Of a stretch of 64,000 bases of DNA, positions 1 through 8,447 are shown piece by piece. The stretch comes from Bacteroidales bacterium (lineage in GTDB: Bacteria; Bacteroidota; Bacteroidia; Bacteroidales; P3), in assembly GCA_024685285.1 (NCBI GenBank), contig JAIKVZ010000031.1, positions 62,001 through 126,000 of the forward strand, read 5' to 3'. The translations under genes were made by a program, and so were the position numbers. Positions within the stretch are counted from its first letter, which is position 1. Each line of letters begins with the position of its first letter. The notes beneath the pieces are model-generated. The model made no database searches and was not told the origin of the DNA. It saw only the letters and a program-made list of their open reading frames with translations.

Positions 1-369
1 GAGCACCACCACGACGATGCCGCGCTCGAGTAGTTTGTACATCACCTCGGTGAGGGCGAAATAGGTGTCTTCCTTGCTCTGGCCCGGAACGATGTTGCCG
101 AGGTCGGCCACGTGCAAGCCATTGCAGGGCACGGCCAGTCGGTAGAGGTAGCGGCGCACACAGTCGGGGGCCTCGGCCGAGCCAGGGTTCTGCACCGAGC
201 CGCGCCCCTCGCATACGCCAAGCAGGGCCACGTTGCAGCCGTCGAGGCCGGGCCAGGGACTGCCGGCGTAGTAGGTGCTTATGCGGTCGCCTATGCGCAC
301 CATGAACTCGTTGCTGCTGAAGCCTATGCGTTCTGGGTCGAGGGGTTCGAAGTAGGTTGATATATCCAT
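1..369 (-). CDS. Arginase/formimidoylglutamase-family protein, N-terminal 123 residues (cut by window edge)
   Basis: The reading frame starts at the ATG at 369 and stays open to base 1, so the C-terminal part lies outside the window. Visible sequence includes NVALLGVCEGRGSVQNPG, followed by EAPDCVRRYLYRLA and a later VADLGNIVPG. This order (beta strand, GVxxxRG loop, A-P-x-x-(I/V)R-x-x-L) is typical of the ureohydrolase fold at the start of arginase, agmatinase and formimidoylglutamase proteins in Bacteroidota. The Mn-binding His and Asp motifs would come later and are not visible, so the substrate cannot be assigned. It is transcribed in the same direction as nadK, whose stop is 55 bases upstream. 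Family call is fairly safe; specific activity is open. Confidence 0.7.
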   Translation of the reverse strand, partial: MDISTYFEPLDPERIGFSSNEFMVRIGDRISTYYAGSPWPGLDGCNVALLGVCEGRGSVQNPGSAEAPDCVRRYLYRLAVPCNGLHVADLGNIVPGQSKEDTYFALTEVMYKLLERGIVVVVL

Positions 370-424
370 GGCTGACGATTCTGTTGTTGGTGTATATAAC
401 AATAACGCAGTTTGCGACAAAATA

Positions 425-1219
425 TTATGCGTCCCACGAGAGTTTTTCGTGTATGGCACTGAAAAAATGCTGGCTGCCCATACGCACTATGTTGACACTG
501 AAGTTCTCGCGCTCGAGGCTCACGGTGGTGCCGGGGTTGAGCAGGCGATGTTCTGAATCGGCCGAGAGGTAGAACGGCTGACCCTCGGGGCTGGTCTGGA
601 GGGTAATGCGGGCCGTGTCGGGCACTATGATGGGGCGCAGGGTGAGGGAGTGGGAGCCCACCGGAGTGATGACAAAACAGCCCGAGTTGGGTGTGAGTAT
701 GGGGCCGCCGCAGCTCATCGAGTAGGCAGTGGAGCCCGTTGGGGTAGCCACGATGAGGCCGTCGCCAATGTAGGTGGCCACGTAGCGGCCGTCGACACTG
801 ACACGTGTGCGCAGCAGCGGACCATCGAGGCAACGGTGCAACGACACCTCGTTGAGCACAGCGAGGTCTGCGCCGGCGTCGACATTGCAGCGCAGCAGGG
901 TGTGGCTCTCGATGGTGTAGCGGCCGGCACGCAGGTCGGAGGCTAAAGTGGCGGTGTCTTCCGAGCCGAGGGTGGTAAGGAATCCCAGGTGGCCAAAGTT
1001 GATGCCCACCAAGGGCACTCCGCTATCACGCACCAGACCTACAGCCGAGAGCATGGTGCCGTCGCCGCCAACAGAGAGCACAAAGTCGTAGCTGCCTGGC
1101 TGGATTGGGGCGCTGATGATTTCGGTCTGCACCCCGTCGCGCTCCAAGGTGCGGCGCATTGAAAGGAACTGCGGATGGTCGATGGTCTCGTGGTCTCGTG
1201 CAACTATGGCTATTTTCAT
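425..1219 (-). CDS. nadK: NAD kinase
   Basis: Phosphorylates NAD to NADP in the cytosol. The 264-residue protein has the GGDGT nucleotide-binding loop at residues 51-55, with the presumed catalytic Asp53. The NE pair at 123-124 and the DGLIVATPTGSTAYS block at 153-167 followed by GGPI are the other signature segments of the NadK family. It is slightly shorter than typical bacterial enzymes (about 290) but complete at both ends. The start ATG at 1219 sits 13 bases downstream of the stop of the preceding minus-strand gene, so the two are probably cotranscribed. No anomaly in the active site. Confidence 0.95.
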   Translation of the reverse strand: MKIAIVARDHETIDHPQFLSMRRTLERDGVQTEIISAPIQPGSYDFVLSVGGDGTMLSAVGLVRDSGVPLVGINFGHLGFLTTLGSEDTATLASDLRAGRYTIESHTLLRCNVDAGADLAVLNEVSLHRCLDGPLLRTRVSVDGRYVATYIGDGLIVATPTGSTAYSMSCGGPILTPNSGCFVITPVGSHSLTLRPIIVPDTARITLQTSPEGQPFYLSADSEHRLLNPGTTVSLERENFSVNIVRMGSQHFFSAIHEKLSWDA

Positions 1220-1232
1220 GGTTAGGTGACGT

Positions 1233-2477
1233 TTATCTTAATATTGTTATATTTCCGGAGAAGGTGTGTTCTGAGCGGTCGGCAAAGCGGCCATGCACTA
1301 TGTATCGGTAGCTGCCCTGCGGCAGACGGCGCCCGCTGCTGTCAATGCCGTTGAAGCATTCGGACGGGTTTGTTGTATGAAAACGCAGGCGACCCATACG
1401 GTCGTAAATCCACAGGGCATAGCCCTCGGCCAGCAAGCCCACCATCTGGGGGCAGAATCGGGCGTTGACGCCCTCGGCGTCGGGCGTGATTACGTTTGGC
1501 AGATAGGCGGCTGGCTCAACGGGCGGCGGCATGACAAGGGCGAGGGTGTCTGAGGTTATGGCGGTGGTACCGCAGCCGTCGGTGGCGGTGAGGAGGTAGA
1601 AGTAGACACTGTCGGAACGCGAAAGGCCGCGGTCTTCATACTGCACCGTGCCGCTTGGGCTGAAGGGAATAGTGGCCAAACGCGCGAAAGGGGTTCTACG
1701 GGTGGCACGCATCAGGGTGTAGCCCGACGGTTGCGTTGGGTCGACCAGAAAGCGCACTATGCCGGCCATGGCCGAATCGCTGTACCAAGCCGTGTCGGCT
1801 CTGAGGTAGGCCGGATGGGCTGCTTCGGGTCGCTTGAAGGCGGCCCTGGCCGATGCCGACACCAATTCGCGGTCGCGGCTCACGGCTTCGACCCACAGCA
1901 ATAGGCTGTCGGTGACGGAAGACACCGGCAAGATGGCAGAGAGGATCGATGGTGAGAGGGTGAGCAAGACGGCAGGCGGCTCGTTTTCGGGGTCGAGGCT
2001 GCCCAGTACACGGTACTCTCCCACCCCGCCGGGCATGGAGTCGTATCGGCTCCAACTGAGGGTAACAAAAGTGTCGCACACGCCTATAGAAGCGTTGAGC
2101 ACCATATTGCCGAAGGGTGGTGTCATGGCGCTGGTGCGGGTTAGGGCGGTATCGAAGGCATGAACACAGTAGCGGTTGCCGAGAGAGGGATCGGAACCGG
2201 AGGGGTGACACACGGTGTCGGTGCGCGGCCTCAAGGTATCGGCCTGCAGCCAGCGACCGTCGTCGGAGAGGGTGCTCACACAGTATCCGGCCACAGCGCT
2301 GTCGGTAGCGGCCCGCCATGTCAATGCCACGCGCCCGTCGGGCTCCACGGTTGCCAACCATCCCTGCACGGGCTCGAGCGGGGCCTGTGCAGCCACCCTG
2401 ACAGATACCGGCAGCAGAGCCGTAAAGAGCAACAGGGCGACCGCAGCGTGGCGCAGGGGTGTGTACTGGCGGTTCAT
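1233..2477 (-). CDS. Secreted protein with gliding-motility-associated (T9SS type B, CHU_C) C-terminal domain
   Basis: A 414-residue exported protein. Residues 1-30 form a Sec signal peptide (MNRQYTPLRHAAVALLLFTA, then a cut near VAAQA). The middle has fibronectin-III-like beta-sandwich features, with repeated R(V/A)ALTW- and TLSWSRYD-like strands. The last about 90 residues read YLPNVITPDAEGVNARFC, then LWIYDRMGRLRF, then a GxxxSGRRLPQGSYRYI segment, ending in NITILR. That is the type B sorting domain used by the type IX secretion system, so export across the outer membrane through T9SS is inferred. The start overlaps the stop of the ABC transporter gene by four bases (ATGA). Its cargo function is unknown. 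Confidence 0.85.
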   Translation of the reverse strand: MNRQYTPLRHAAVALLLFTALLPVSVRVAAQAPLEPVQGWLATVEPDGRVALTWRAATDSAVAGYCVSTLSDDGRWLQADTLRPRTDTVCHPSGSDPSLGNRYCVHAFDTALTRTSAMTPPFGNMVLNASIGVCDTFVTLSWSRYDSMPGGVGEYRVLGSLDPENEPPAVLLTLSPSILSAILPVSSVTDSLLLWVEAVSRDRELVSASARAAFKRPEAAHPAYLRADTAWYSDSAMAGIVRFLVDPTQPSGYTLMRATRRTPFARLATIPFSPSGTVQYEDRGLSRSDSVYFYLLTATDGCGTTAITSDTLALVMPPPVEPAAYLPNVITPDAEGVNARFCPQMVGLLAEGYALWIYDRMGRLRFHTTNPSECFNGIDSSGRRLPQGSYRYIVHGRFADRSEHTFSGNITILR

Positions 2478-4288
2478 AGCTGCTGCATATTGACTAAGTC
2501 TCGATAGCGTCCTGGGGTGGCCATCAGTTCGGCATGAGTGCCGTTTTGCACCACCCTGCCACGCTCGAGTACCACAATTTCATCGGCATTAGTAACAGTC
2601 GAGAGGCGGTGGGCAATAACCAGACAGGTGCGGCCGCGCATGGCCTGGCCGAGGGCTTGCTGCACATTGCGCTCGCTTTCGGTATCGAGAGCCGAAGTGG
2701 CTTCGTCGAGAATGAGTATCGACGGATCGGCCAATACGGCACGGGCAATGCTCAGCCGCTGGCGCTGACCACCGGATAGCGAACTTCCACCCTGCCCTAT
2801 GTCGGTGAGGTAACCTTGTGGCAAAGCCTCGATAAAATCGTGGGCTCCAGCCACTTTGGCAGCATCAACTATTTGTTGCATCGAGGCTTCGGGGCGGCCA
2901 AAGGCTATGTTGGCAGCCACCGTGGTGTGGAAAAGGTCGGTGTCTTGGCTCACCATACCGATGGCTCTCCGAACCTGACCCGAACCTAACCCATGCAAAG
3001 GCTTGTCGTCGAAGGTGATAGAGCCACCCTGCGGTTCATAGAATTTTGCAAGTAGGGCGGCGATGGTCGATTTGCCGCTGCCCGAGCTGCCTACCACGGC
3101 CACAGTGCGTCCGCGGGGCAGGGTGAGGCTGACATGGTCCAACACCGGTGTGACGCCGTCGTAGCTGAAACTGACGTCGCGCAGCTCTATGCGGTCCTGC
3201 AACCCTGCAAATGGCAATCCGTCCAAATCTTCCACCGGCTCGGCCAGCAGGGCTTCGAGGCGGTCGGCGCAGGCACGGCCTTTCTTGATTTGGGCCGTGG
3301 CTGTTGAGATGTCCTTGGTGGGGGGTATCATGAGCACGAAGAGCATGATATAGCTCACAAAGAGTTCCGGGGTTAAGCCGTGGTCGCCGCTCATAACGAG
3401 CCACGAGCCGAAGAGAAGTATGCCCATCACCACCGCGCTGCCAAGGAATTCGCTCAGCGGCGATGCGGCGTCGATGCGCCAAAACATTGAGGTGCGACGC
3501 TTGGCGTAGCGACGATTGCACTGTTGGAAACGACTGTTGCAAAACTCTATTGCGGTGTAGGCTTTGATGACCTTGAGACCCGACATGGCTTCTTCGGTGA
3601 GGGCAGTGAGGTAAGCGTTCTGCTCCTGCACCTCTTTTGAGCGGCGGCGCAGCCGCCGCGAAAGGCCCGCGATAATCACCGCAATAATAGGAAGCATGGC
3701 CAGCACGAAGACTGTGAGTTTGAGATTGAGGAAGAAGAGCATGGCCATATACATAACCACACTCACCACTGCCGCCAGCAGCGATTGCAGTGAGCCCAGC
3801 ACGCTCTCGTCATACTCCACCACATCGGCTCCAAAGCGGGCCAGGATGTCGCCTTTGCGGTGGGTGGCGTAGTACGAGGCCGGCAGACGCAGCACGCGGG
3901 CAAAGAGAGCCAAGCGCACATCGCGCACCACCTTGGCACGTAACGCCGCTATGGACAGTGCCGAGAGGTACGAGAAAATGTTTTTGAAAGTATAGACCCC
4001 CAGCAACAGAACTGAGAAAAGCACAATGGCCATCATCTGCCCAAAGGTCGCCAACCAGCTGTATAGGTCGCCAAGCCACTGCGCCACCACGTTGCCCTGT
4101 GATGTAGCAGTTCCAGTTCCGTCGTCGCCAAAAAGCAGCTTCAAAAAGTCGGAAACACTGAGTGCCGTGGCCATAGTCAGAGCCACCATGGCGGCGGTGA
4201 GCAGTGCAAAGAGCGCAAACTGCCACCTATAGGCCGCTATGATGGCCCGCAATCGGGGTGTGCTGCTATGTGGCCTGACGAGCGGCAT
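2474..4288 (-). CDS. Exporter-type ABC transporter, fused membrane and ATPase domains (MsbA-like)
   Basis: A 604-residue half-transporter: six membrane segments in roughly residues 20-340, then an ATPase domain. Walker A is GSSGSGKST at 400-408, the signature LSGGQ at 504-508, Walker B ILILDEA at 524-530, and the switch His is 560. The architecture matches MsbA/lipid A or multidrug exporters that act as homodimers in the inner membrane; the exact substrate is not visible. The gene overlaps the downstream T9SS cargo gene by four bases and lies 12 bases after purB. Codons for residues 429-440 overlap a stretch (2969-3004) that matches the dispersed G-rich repeat of this genome, which may be chance or an assimilated copy. 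Confidence 0.9.
   Translation of the reverse strand: MPLVRPHSSTPRLRAIIAAYRWQFALFALLTAAMVALTMATALSVSDFLKLLFGDDGTGTATSQGNVVAQWLGDLYSWLATFGQMMAIVLFSVLLLGVYTFKNIFSYLSALSIAALRAKVVRDVRLALFARVLRLPASYYATHRKGDILARFGADVVEYDESVLGSLQSLLAAVVSVVMYMAMLFFLNLKLTVFVLAMLPIIAVIIAGLSRRLRRRSKEVQEQNAYLTALTEEAMSGLKVIKAYTAIEFCNSRFQQCNRRYAKRRTSMFWRIDAASPLSEFLGSAVVMGILLFGSWLVMSGDHGLTPELFVSYIMLFVLMIPPTKDISTATAQIKKGRACADRLEALLAEPVEDLDGLPFAGLQDRIELRDVSFSYDGVTPVLDHVSLTLPRGRTVAVVGSSGSGKSTIAALLAKFYEPQGGSITFDDKPLHGLGSGQVRRAIGMVSQDTDLFHTTVAANIAFGRPEASMQQIVDAAKVAGAHDFIEALPQGYLTDIGQGGSSLSGGQRQRLSIARAVLADPSILILDEATSALDTESERNVQQALGQAMRGRTCLVIAHRLSTVTNADEIVVLERGRVVQNGTHAELMATPGRYRDLVNMQQL
2969..3004 (-). repeat. In-gene copy of the dispersed G-rich repeat
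   Basis: On the minus strand this reads as an AAGCCTTTGC lead, then GGGTTAGGTTCGGGTCAGGT, matching the leader and core of intergenic copies at 9279-9321 and 45285-45327. It lies inside the ABC transporter ATPase domain and keeps the frame open. It is less regular than the other copies, so chance similarity is possible. Confidence 0.45.
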
Positions 4289-4300
4289 GATACAAAGTGA

Positions 4301-5662
4301 TTATAGTTTGTAGCCCAAATAGTTGTGAGGCGTGAGACGTTTGAGACGCTCTTTGACCTCTGGTGCCACGTTGAGGCCTTCGACAAAGGTCTCTATGGTC
4401 TGGGCCGAGACGCGCTCGCCGGTGCGGGTGAGTTGCTTCAGAGCCTCGTAGGGATTGGGGTAGCCCACCGAACGCAGCACGGTCTGTATGGCCTCGGCCA
4501 CCACAGCCCAGTTGCGTTCCAGGTCGTCATAAAGTGCCTGCTCGTTGAGTATGAGTTTGCCAAGACCCTTTTCAAGCGATGCCAAGGCTATGAGCATATG
4601 GGCTAACGGCACACCAATATTGCGGGTGACGGTGGAGTCGGTCAAATCGCGTTGCATACGGCTCACCGGCAGCTTGTGGCTCAGGTGCTCGAGTATGGCG
4701 ATGGCCAGACCAAGGTTGCCCTCGGCATTCTCGAAGTCTATGGGGTTGACCTTGTGAGGCATGGCGCTTGAACCCACCTCGCCGGCCTTGATGCGCTGCT
4801 TGAAATAGTCCATCGAGACGTATGTCCACACGTCGCGGCAAAGGTCTATCAAAATCACCGAAGTGCGTTTGCAGGCATCAAAATAGGCCGCCATTGTATC
4901 GTAGTTCTCAATCTGTGTGGTAAGCTGTTGACGCTCCAGCCCGAGGGTCTGCGAGAGGAAACGGTTGGCAAAGTCGCGCCAGTCGACCTCGGGGTAAGCG
5001 GCCAGGTGCGCATTGAAGTTGCCGGTTGCACCGCCGAACTTGCCTCCAAAAGACATATTCTCGAGTTGCTGCAACTGGCGACGCAGACGGTAGGCGAACA
5101 CGCCCACCTCTTTGCCCAGAGTGGTGGGCGAGGCTGGCTGGCCGTGAGTGTGGGCCAGCATGGGCACCTCGCGCCACTCGGCGGCCATGGCGTCGAGTTT
5201 GGCCTGTATGGCGTTGAGTGCGGGCATAAGCACGTCGCGGTGAGCCTCCTTCATCGAGAGGGGTACGGCGGTGTTGTTGACATCCTGCGACGTAAGGCCG
5301 AAATGGATGAACTCTTTGAGATGCGATAGCCCCATCTGGTCGAAACGGCCTTTGAGGAAATACTCCACGGCCTTGACATCGTGGTTGGTGGTCTTCTCTA
5401 TCTCCTTGATGGCCAAGGCATCGTCATCGACAAAGTTGAGATAAATATCGCGCAAAGCCTCAGCCTGGGAAACTACCAAGGCTCCGTCGGCTTGGTTCCA
5501 TAGGCCGCGTGATGTAAGTTCGGCAGCCAAGGCTATGAAGTATTCAACCTCTACGCGCACACGGTAACGAATTAGAGCCCCTTCGGAGAAGTAGGCGGCT
5601 AAGGGTTCAGCCTTGGAACGGTAGCGCCCGTCGATGGGCGAGACGGCATTGAGGGTGTTCAT
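4301..5662 (-). CDS. purB: Adenylosuccinate lyase
   Basis: Catalyses two steps of purine synthesis: SAICAR to AICAR plus fumarate, and adenylosuccinate to AMP plus fumarate. The 453-residue length matches the E. coli-type enzyme (456). HTHGQPASP begins at residue 171 and carries one catalytic His. The fumarase/ASL signature GSSAMPHKVNPIDFENAEGN begins near 297 and holds the mobile-loop catalytic Ser. The protein ends in NYLGYKL, a normal C-terminus for this subfamily. It is followed 12 bases later by the ABC transporter gene and preceded by a lipoprotein gene, all on the same strand. No internal damage seen. Confidence 0.97.
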   Translation of the reverse strand: MNTLNAVSPIDGRYRSKAEPLAAYFSEGALIRYRVRVEVEYFIALAAELTSRGLWNQADGALVVSQAEALRDIYLNFVDDDALAIKEIEKTTNHDVKAVEYFLKGRFDQMGLSHLKEFIHFGLTSQDVNNTAVPLSMKEAHRDVLMPALNAIQAKLDAMAAEWREVPMLAHTHGQPASPTTLGKEVGVFAYRLRRQLQQLENMSFGGKFGGATGNFNAHLAAYPEVDWRDFANRFLSQTLGLERQQLTTQIENYDTMAAYFDACKRTSVILIDLCRDVWTYVSMDYFKQRIKAGEVGSSAMPHKVNPIDFENAEGNLGLAIAILEHLSHKLPVSRMQRDLTDSTVTRNIGVPLAHMLIALASLEKGLGKLILNEQALYDDLERNWAVVAEAIQTVLRSVGYPNPYEALKQLTRTGERVSAQTIETFVEGLNVAPEVKERLKRLTPHNYLGYKL

Positions 5663-5675
5663 GTTGATATATCTT

Positions 5676-6329
5676 TTATTTGGTTTGGCCGGTGTTGCCG
5701 GTTATTGTTATCGAGGTTTGTTTAAGGTCGCTCTCCTTGGACATGGGGCGAGCAAACTCTATGCTGAGACTCATGGCGAGGCCTGTGGTCGACATGGTGA
5801 TAATTTTGGGATACGAAGCCACGCTATCGGCATTGGCTAAATAGGCTTGCACGGCGGCATCGAAAGCGGCCCGCGAGGTAAAATGGCGGGTGGTCGAAGT
5901 GGTATCGTATGGCTCATCAACTATGTCGCCTATGAAACTTGTCACTGCCGAATCGGGCAGCAGGCTGCGTTCTTCGGCAATATATGTCTTGAGGCGCGAG
6001 GCCATCTCGACATACGGGTACGGCTCCACGGCGAGCTGCTTGTCATAGCACATCACCGTCTGCCGTGCCGGTTCGAGAAGCACCACGGCCTGCCAGTTGT
6101 CTGCCAGCTGGCACACGTAGCCAGGCACTGTGTGCTGCGGCTCGTCATAATAGCCTGCAAATGTATAGCCCTCGCCGAGCAGTCGGTTGCCCCCGTCGGC
6201 ACCTATGAGCGAAGCCAGGAACGCCGGCCCGGGCATTCCGGATGCACCAGGCAGTTCCTCCTCTTGCGGGGTGCAGGAGACGGCCATCAAAGCCAGAATC
6301 AAGGGCAATACAATGAGTTTGTGGCGCAT
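5676..6329 (-). CDS. Hypothetical lipoprotein
   Basis: A 217-residue protein of unknown function. Residues 1-18 are a hydrophobic signal and MAVSC ends in a lipobox Cys19, so it should be a lipid-anchored envelope protein. The mature part begins with an acidic, Pro/Gly-rich linker (TPQEEELPG). The rest looks globular and mixed alpha/beta, with the only other Cys residues near VCQLADNW and VMCYDK. It lies 13 bases upstream of purB and 11 bases downstream of the phosphatase gene, so it belongs to the same minus-strand run. I do not recognise the family; membership in one of the Bacteroidales DUF lipoprotein groups is likely but unproven. Confidence 0.8.
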   Translation of the reverse strand: MRHKLIVLPLILALMAVSCTPQEEELPGASGMPGPAFLASLIGADGGNRLLGEGYTFAGYYDEPQHTVPGYVCQLADNWQAVVLLEPARQTVMCYDKQLAVEPYPYVEMASRLKTYIAEERSLLPDSAVTSFIGDIVDEPYDTTSTTRHFTSRAAFDAAVQAYLANADSVASYPKIITMSTTGLAMSLSIEFARPMSKESDLKQTSITITGNTGQTK

Positions 6330-6340
6330 GGTTGATGGAG

Positions 6341-7081
6341 TTAGAGTTGATTGTTGAGGAACTGATGACGCTGCAATACGCGCTGCACAGTGCGGTTGTG
6401 CGAGGCTTCAATCATGGCTTTGATGTAGATTTCGTTGTGGGTGTCGGTACCCAAAAACTCGCTCCAGCCACGGTCGACGAGGGTGATGGCTTTCTGCCGG
6501 GCATCGGGACCATAGAAGCCGCTCAACGACAGGATGTTGCACTGGAAGAGGATGCCGGCGTCCTTCATGCGCTCGTAGCGATCGGACGAGAGCGTTATGT
6601 ACGGGTAGCGCTCGGGGTGGGCCAGTATTACGTCGTAGCCCTTCATCTGCATATCGAACAGCATTTCGTCGACCCCCATGAGCTGGTGGTGCAGAGATAA
6701 TTCGACCAGCACGTAGCGGCCGCCTACTTTGAGGAACTGCGGGTTGTCGAGACGGGCCTGAAAGCCGGTGTCTATGCGGTATTCGCCGGCGATGCCCGCC
6801 AGCTCGATGCCCACACCGGCCTGCTTGACCTGGGTGCAGAACTCGCTGTATCGGCGCTCGATGTCATACTCCTTATTTTGGAAACGAGGGTACTGGAAGT
6901 GCGGTGTGATTATAGTGCGGCTAAAACCGAGCTGTGCCAAGGCTCTGAGGCAGTTGATGCTCTCGTCAAGGGCCTTGGAACCGTCATCAACGCCCGGCAG
7001 CAGGTGCGAGTGCATATCGACGCCAAGCACGTCGAAGATGGGGTTAGGTTTGTTCTTTTTGTTAAAAAGGTTTAAAAGCAT
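6341..7081 (-). CDS. CpsB/YwqE-type PHP-domain tyrosine-protein phosphatase
   Basis: A 246-residue protein with DMHSHLLPGVDDG at residues 22-34, the metal-binding HxH motif of the PHP phosphoesterase superfamily in the arrangement seen in CpsB/YwqE. Later blocks TIITPHFQ, LVELSLHHQ, ILAHPERYP and FLGTDTHN supply the remaining His/Asp/Glu metal ligands in the right order. Relatives dephosphorylate bacterial tyrosine kinases that control capsule and exopolysaccharide export; that role is inferred here, since no such kinase gene lies nearby. The gene sits between murA and a lipoprotein gene with spacings of about 10 bases, so it is probably cotranscribed with murA. Confidence 0.85.
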   Translation of the reverse strand: MLLNLFNKKNKPNPIFDVLGVDMHSHLLPGVDDGSKALDESINCLRALAQLGFSRTIITPHFQYPRFQNKEYDIERRYSEFCTQVKQAGVGIELAGIAGEYRIDTGFQARLDNPQFLKVGGRYVLVELSLHHQLMGVDEMLFDMQMKGYDVILAHPERYPYITLSSDRYERMKDAGILFQCNILSLSGFYGPDARQKAITLVDRGWSEFLGTDTHNEIYIKAMIEASHNRTVQRVLQRHQFLNNQL

Positions 7082-7090
7082 AATAATTTC

Positions 7091-8410
7091 TTAGTCTATG
7101 CGTTTTATATCTGCTCCGAGTGCACGGAGGCGTGAATCGATGTGTTGGTAGCCGCGGTCAATCTGCTCGATGTTGTCGATGCGGCTGGTGCCGTCGGCGC
7201 TGAGGGCGGCAATAAGCAGGGCCACACCGGCACGGATGTCGGGCGAGGTCATGCGCAGGCCTTTAAGCCGGTGCTCGTGGTCGAGGCCTATGACGGTGGC
7301 GCGGTGTGGGTCGCAGAGTATGATTTGAGCTCCCATGTCGATAAGCTTATCGACAAAGAACAGGCGGCTCTCGAACATCTTCTGGTGTATCAGCACGCTA
7401 CCCTTGGCCTGGATGGCCGTGACAAGGGCTATGGAGATGAGGTCGGGTGTGAACCCGGGCCACGGGGCGTCGGCCACGGTCATGATGGAGCCGTCCATGA
7501 AGCGCTCAATCTCGTAGTGCTCCTGTGAGGGGATGTAGAGGTCGTCGGCCTTTTGCCACACCTCCACGCCCAAACGGCGGAACACCTGGGGTATGAGACC
7601 CAAGTGCTGAACCTGGACGTTTTTGATGGTGAGGTCGCTTTGGGTCATGGCGGCCATGCCAATGAAGGAGCCTACCTCGATCATATCGGGCAGCAGACGG
7701 TGAGAGCATCCGTGGAGTTCTTTGACACCTTTGATTGTTAGCAGGTTGGAACCAACCCCGCTTATCTTGGCGCCCATGGCGTTGAGCATCGAGCAGAGCT
7801 GGTAGACGTAGGGCTCGCAGGCGGCGTTCATTATCGTGGTGGTGCCCTGGGCCATGACGGCGGCCATGACTATGTTGGCCGTGCCGGTCACCGAGGCCTC
7901 GTCAAGAAGCATATAGCAGCCTTTGAGGCGTTTGGCCTCGACGTGGTAGCCTCCACGTTTGTAGGTCACCGAGGCGCCGAGGCGCTCCATGCCTATAAAG
8001 TGGGTGTCGAGGCGGCGGCGGCCAATCTTGTCGCCCCCGGGCTGCGGCACGAAAGCACGGCGGAAACGGGCCAGCAGCGGACCCATAAGCATTATGGAGC
8101 CCCTGAGGGCCCCGGCCTGGGAGGCAAAGAGCGGGCTGTCGAGCATCTCGAGGTTGACGTCGGAAGCCTCGAACTCGAAAGTGCGGCCGTTGGCCGAACC
8201 GCTGTGGTACTCTTCGCGCACACTGACGCCGAGCAGCTTGAGCAGGTCTATCAGTTTGGCAATATCGCGTATGTCGGGCACATTCTCAATGCGCACCTTG
8301 TCGGCGGTCAGCAGCACTGCACAGAGCACCTGCAGAGCCTCGTTCTTGGCTCCCTGGGGTTCTATCTCGCCCTTGAGGCGGCGTCCGCCTTTGATTTCAA
8401 AACTGGCCAT
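7091..8410 (-). CDS. murA: UDP-N-acetylglucosamine 1-carboxyvinyltransferase
   Basis: First committed step of peptidoglycan synthesis: transfers enolpyruvate from PEP to UDP-GlcNAc in the cytosol. The 439-residue protein starts MASFEIKGG and has KNEALQVLCAVLLTADKVRI (residues 22-41) and the later DIRAGVALLIAAL block. The catalytic-loop segment reads PQPGGDKIGRRRLDTH, so residue 127 is Asp (codon 8030-8032) where E. coli has Cys115. Established knowledge: MurA enzymes with Asp here stay active but are not inactivated by fosfomycin. Intrinsic fosfomycin insensitivity of this enzyme is therefore expected. The gene lies 37 bases downstream of the DUF4290 gene, same strand. Confidence 0.96.
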   Translation of the reverse strand: MASFEIKGGRRLKGEIEPQGAKNEALQVLCAVLLTADKVRIENVPDIRDIAKLIDLLKLLGVSVREEYHSGSANGRTFEFEASDVNLEMLDSPLFASQAGALRGSIMLMGPLLARFRRAFVPQPGGDKIGRRRLDTHFIGMERLGASVTYKRGGYHVEAKRLKGCYMLLDEASVTGTANIVMAAVMAQGTTTIMNAACEPYVYQLCSMLNAMGAKISGVGSNLLTIKGVKELHGCSHRLLPDMIEVGSFIGMAAMTQSDLTIKNVQVQHLGLIPQVFRRLGVEVWQKADDLYIPSQEHYEIERFMDGSIMTVADAPWPGFTPDLISIALVTAIQAKGSVLIHQKMFESRLFFVDKLIDMGAQIILCDPHRATVIGLDHEHRLKGLRMTSPDIRAGVALLIAALSADGTSRIDNIEQIDRGYQHIDSRLRALGADIKRID

Positions 8411-8447
8411 AGTGTCTGTTGGTTTTGGTTGGTTGCCGGTTAAGTTG

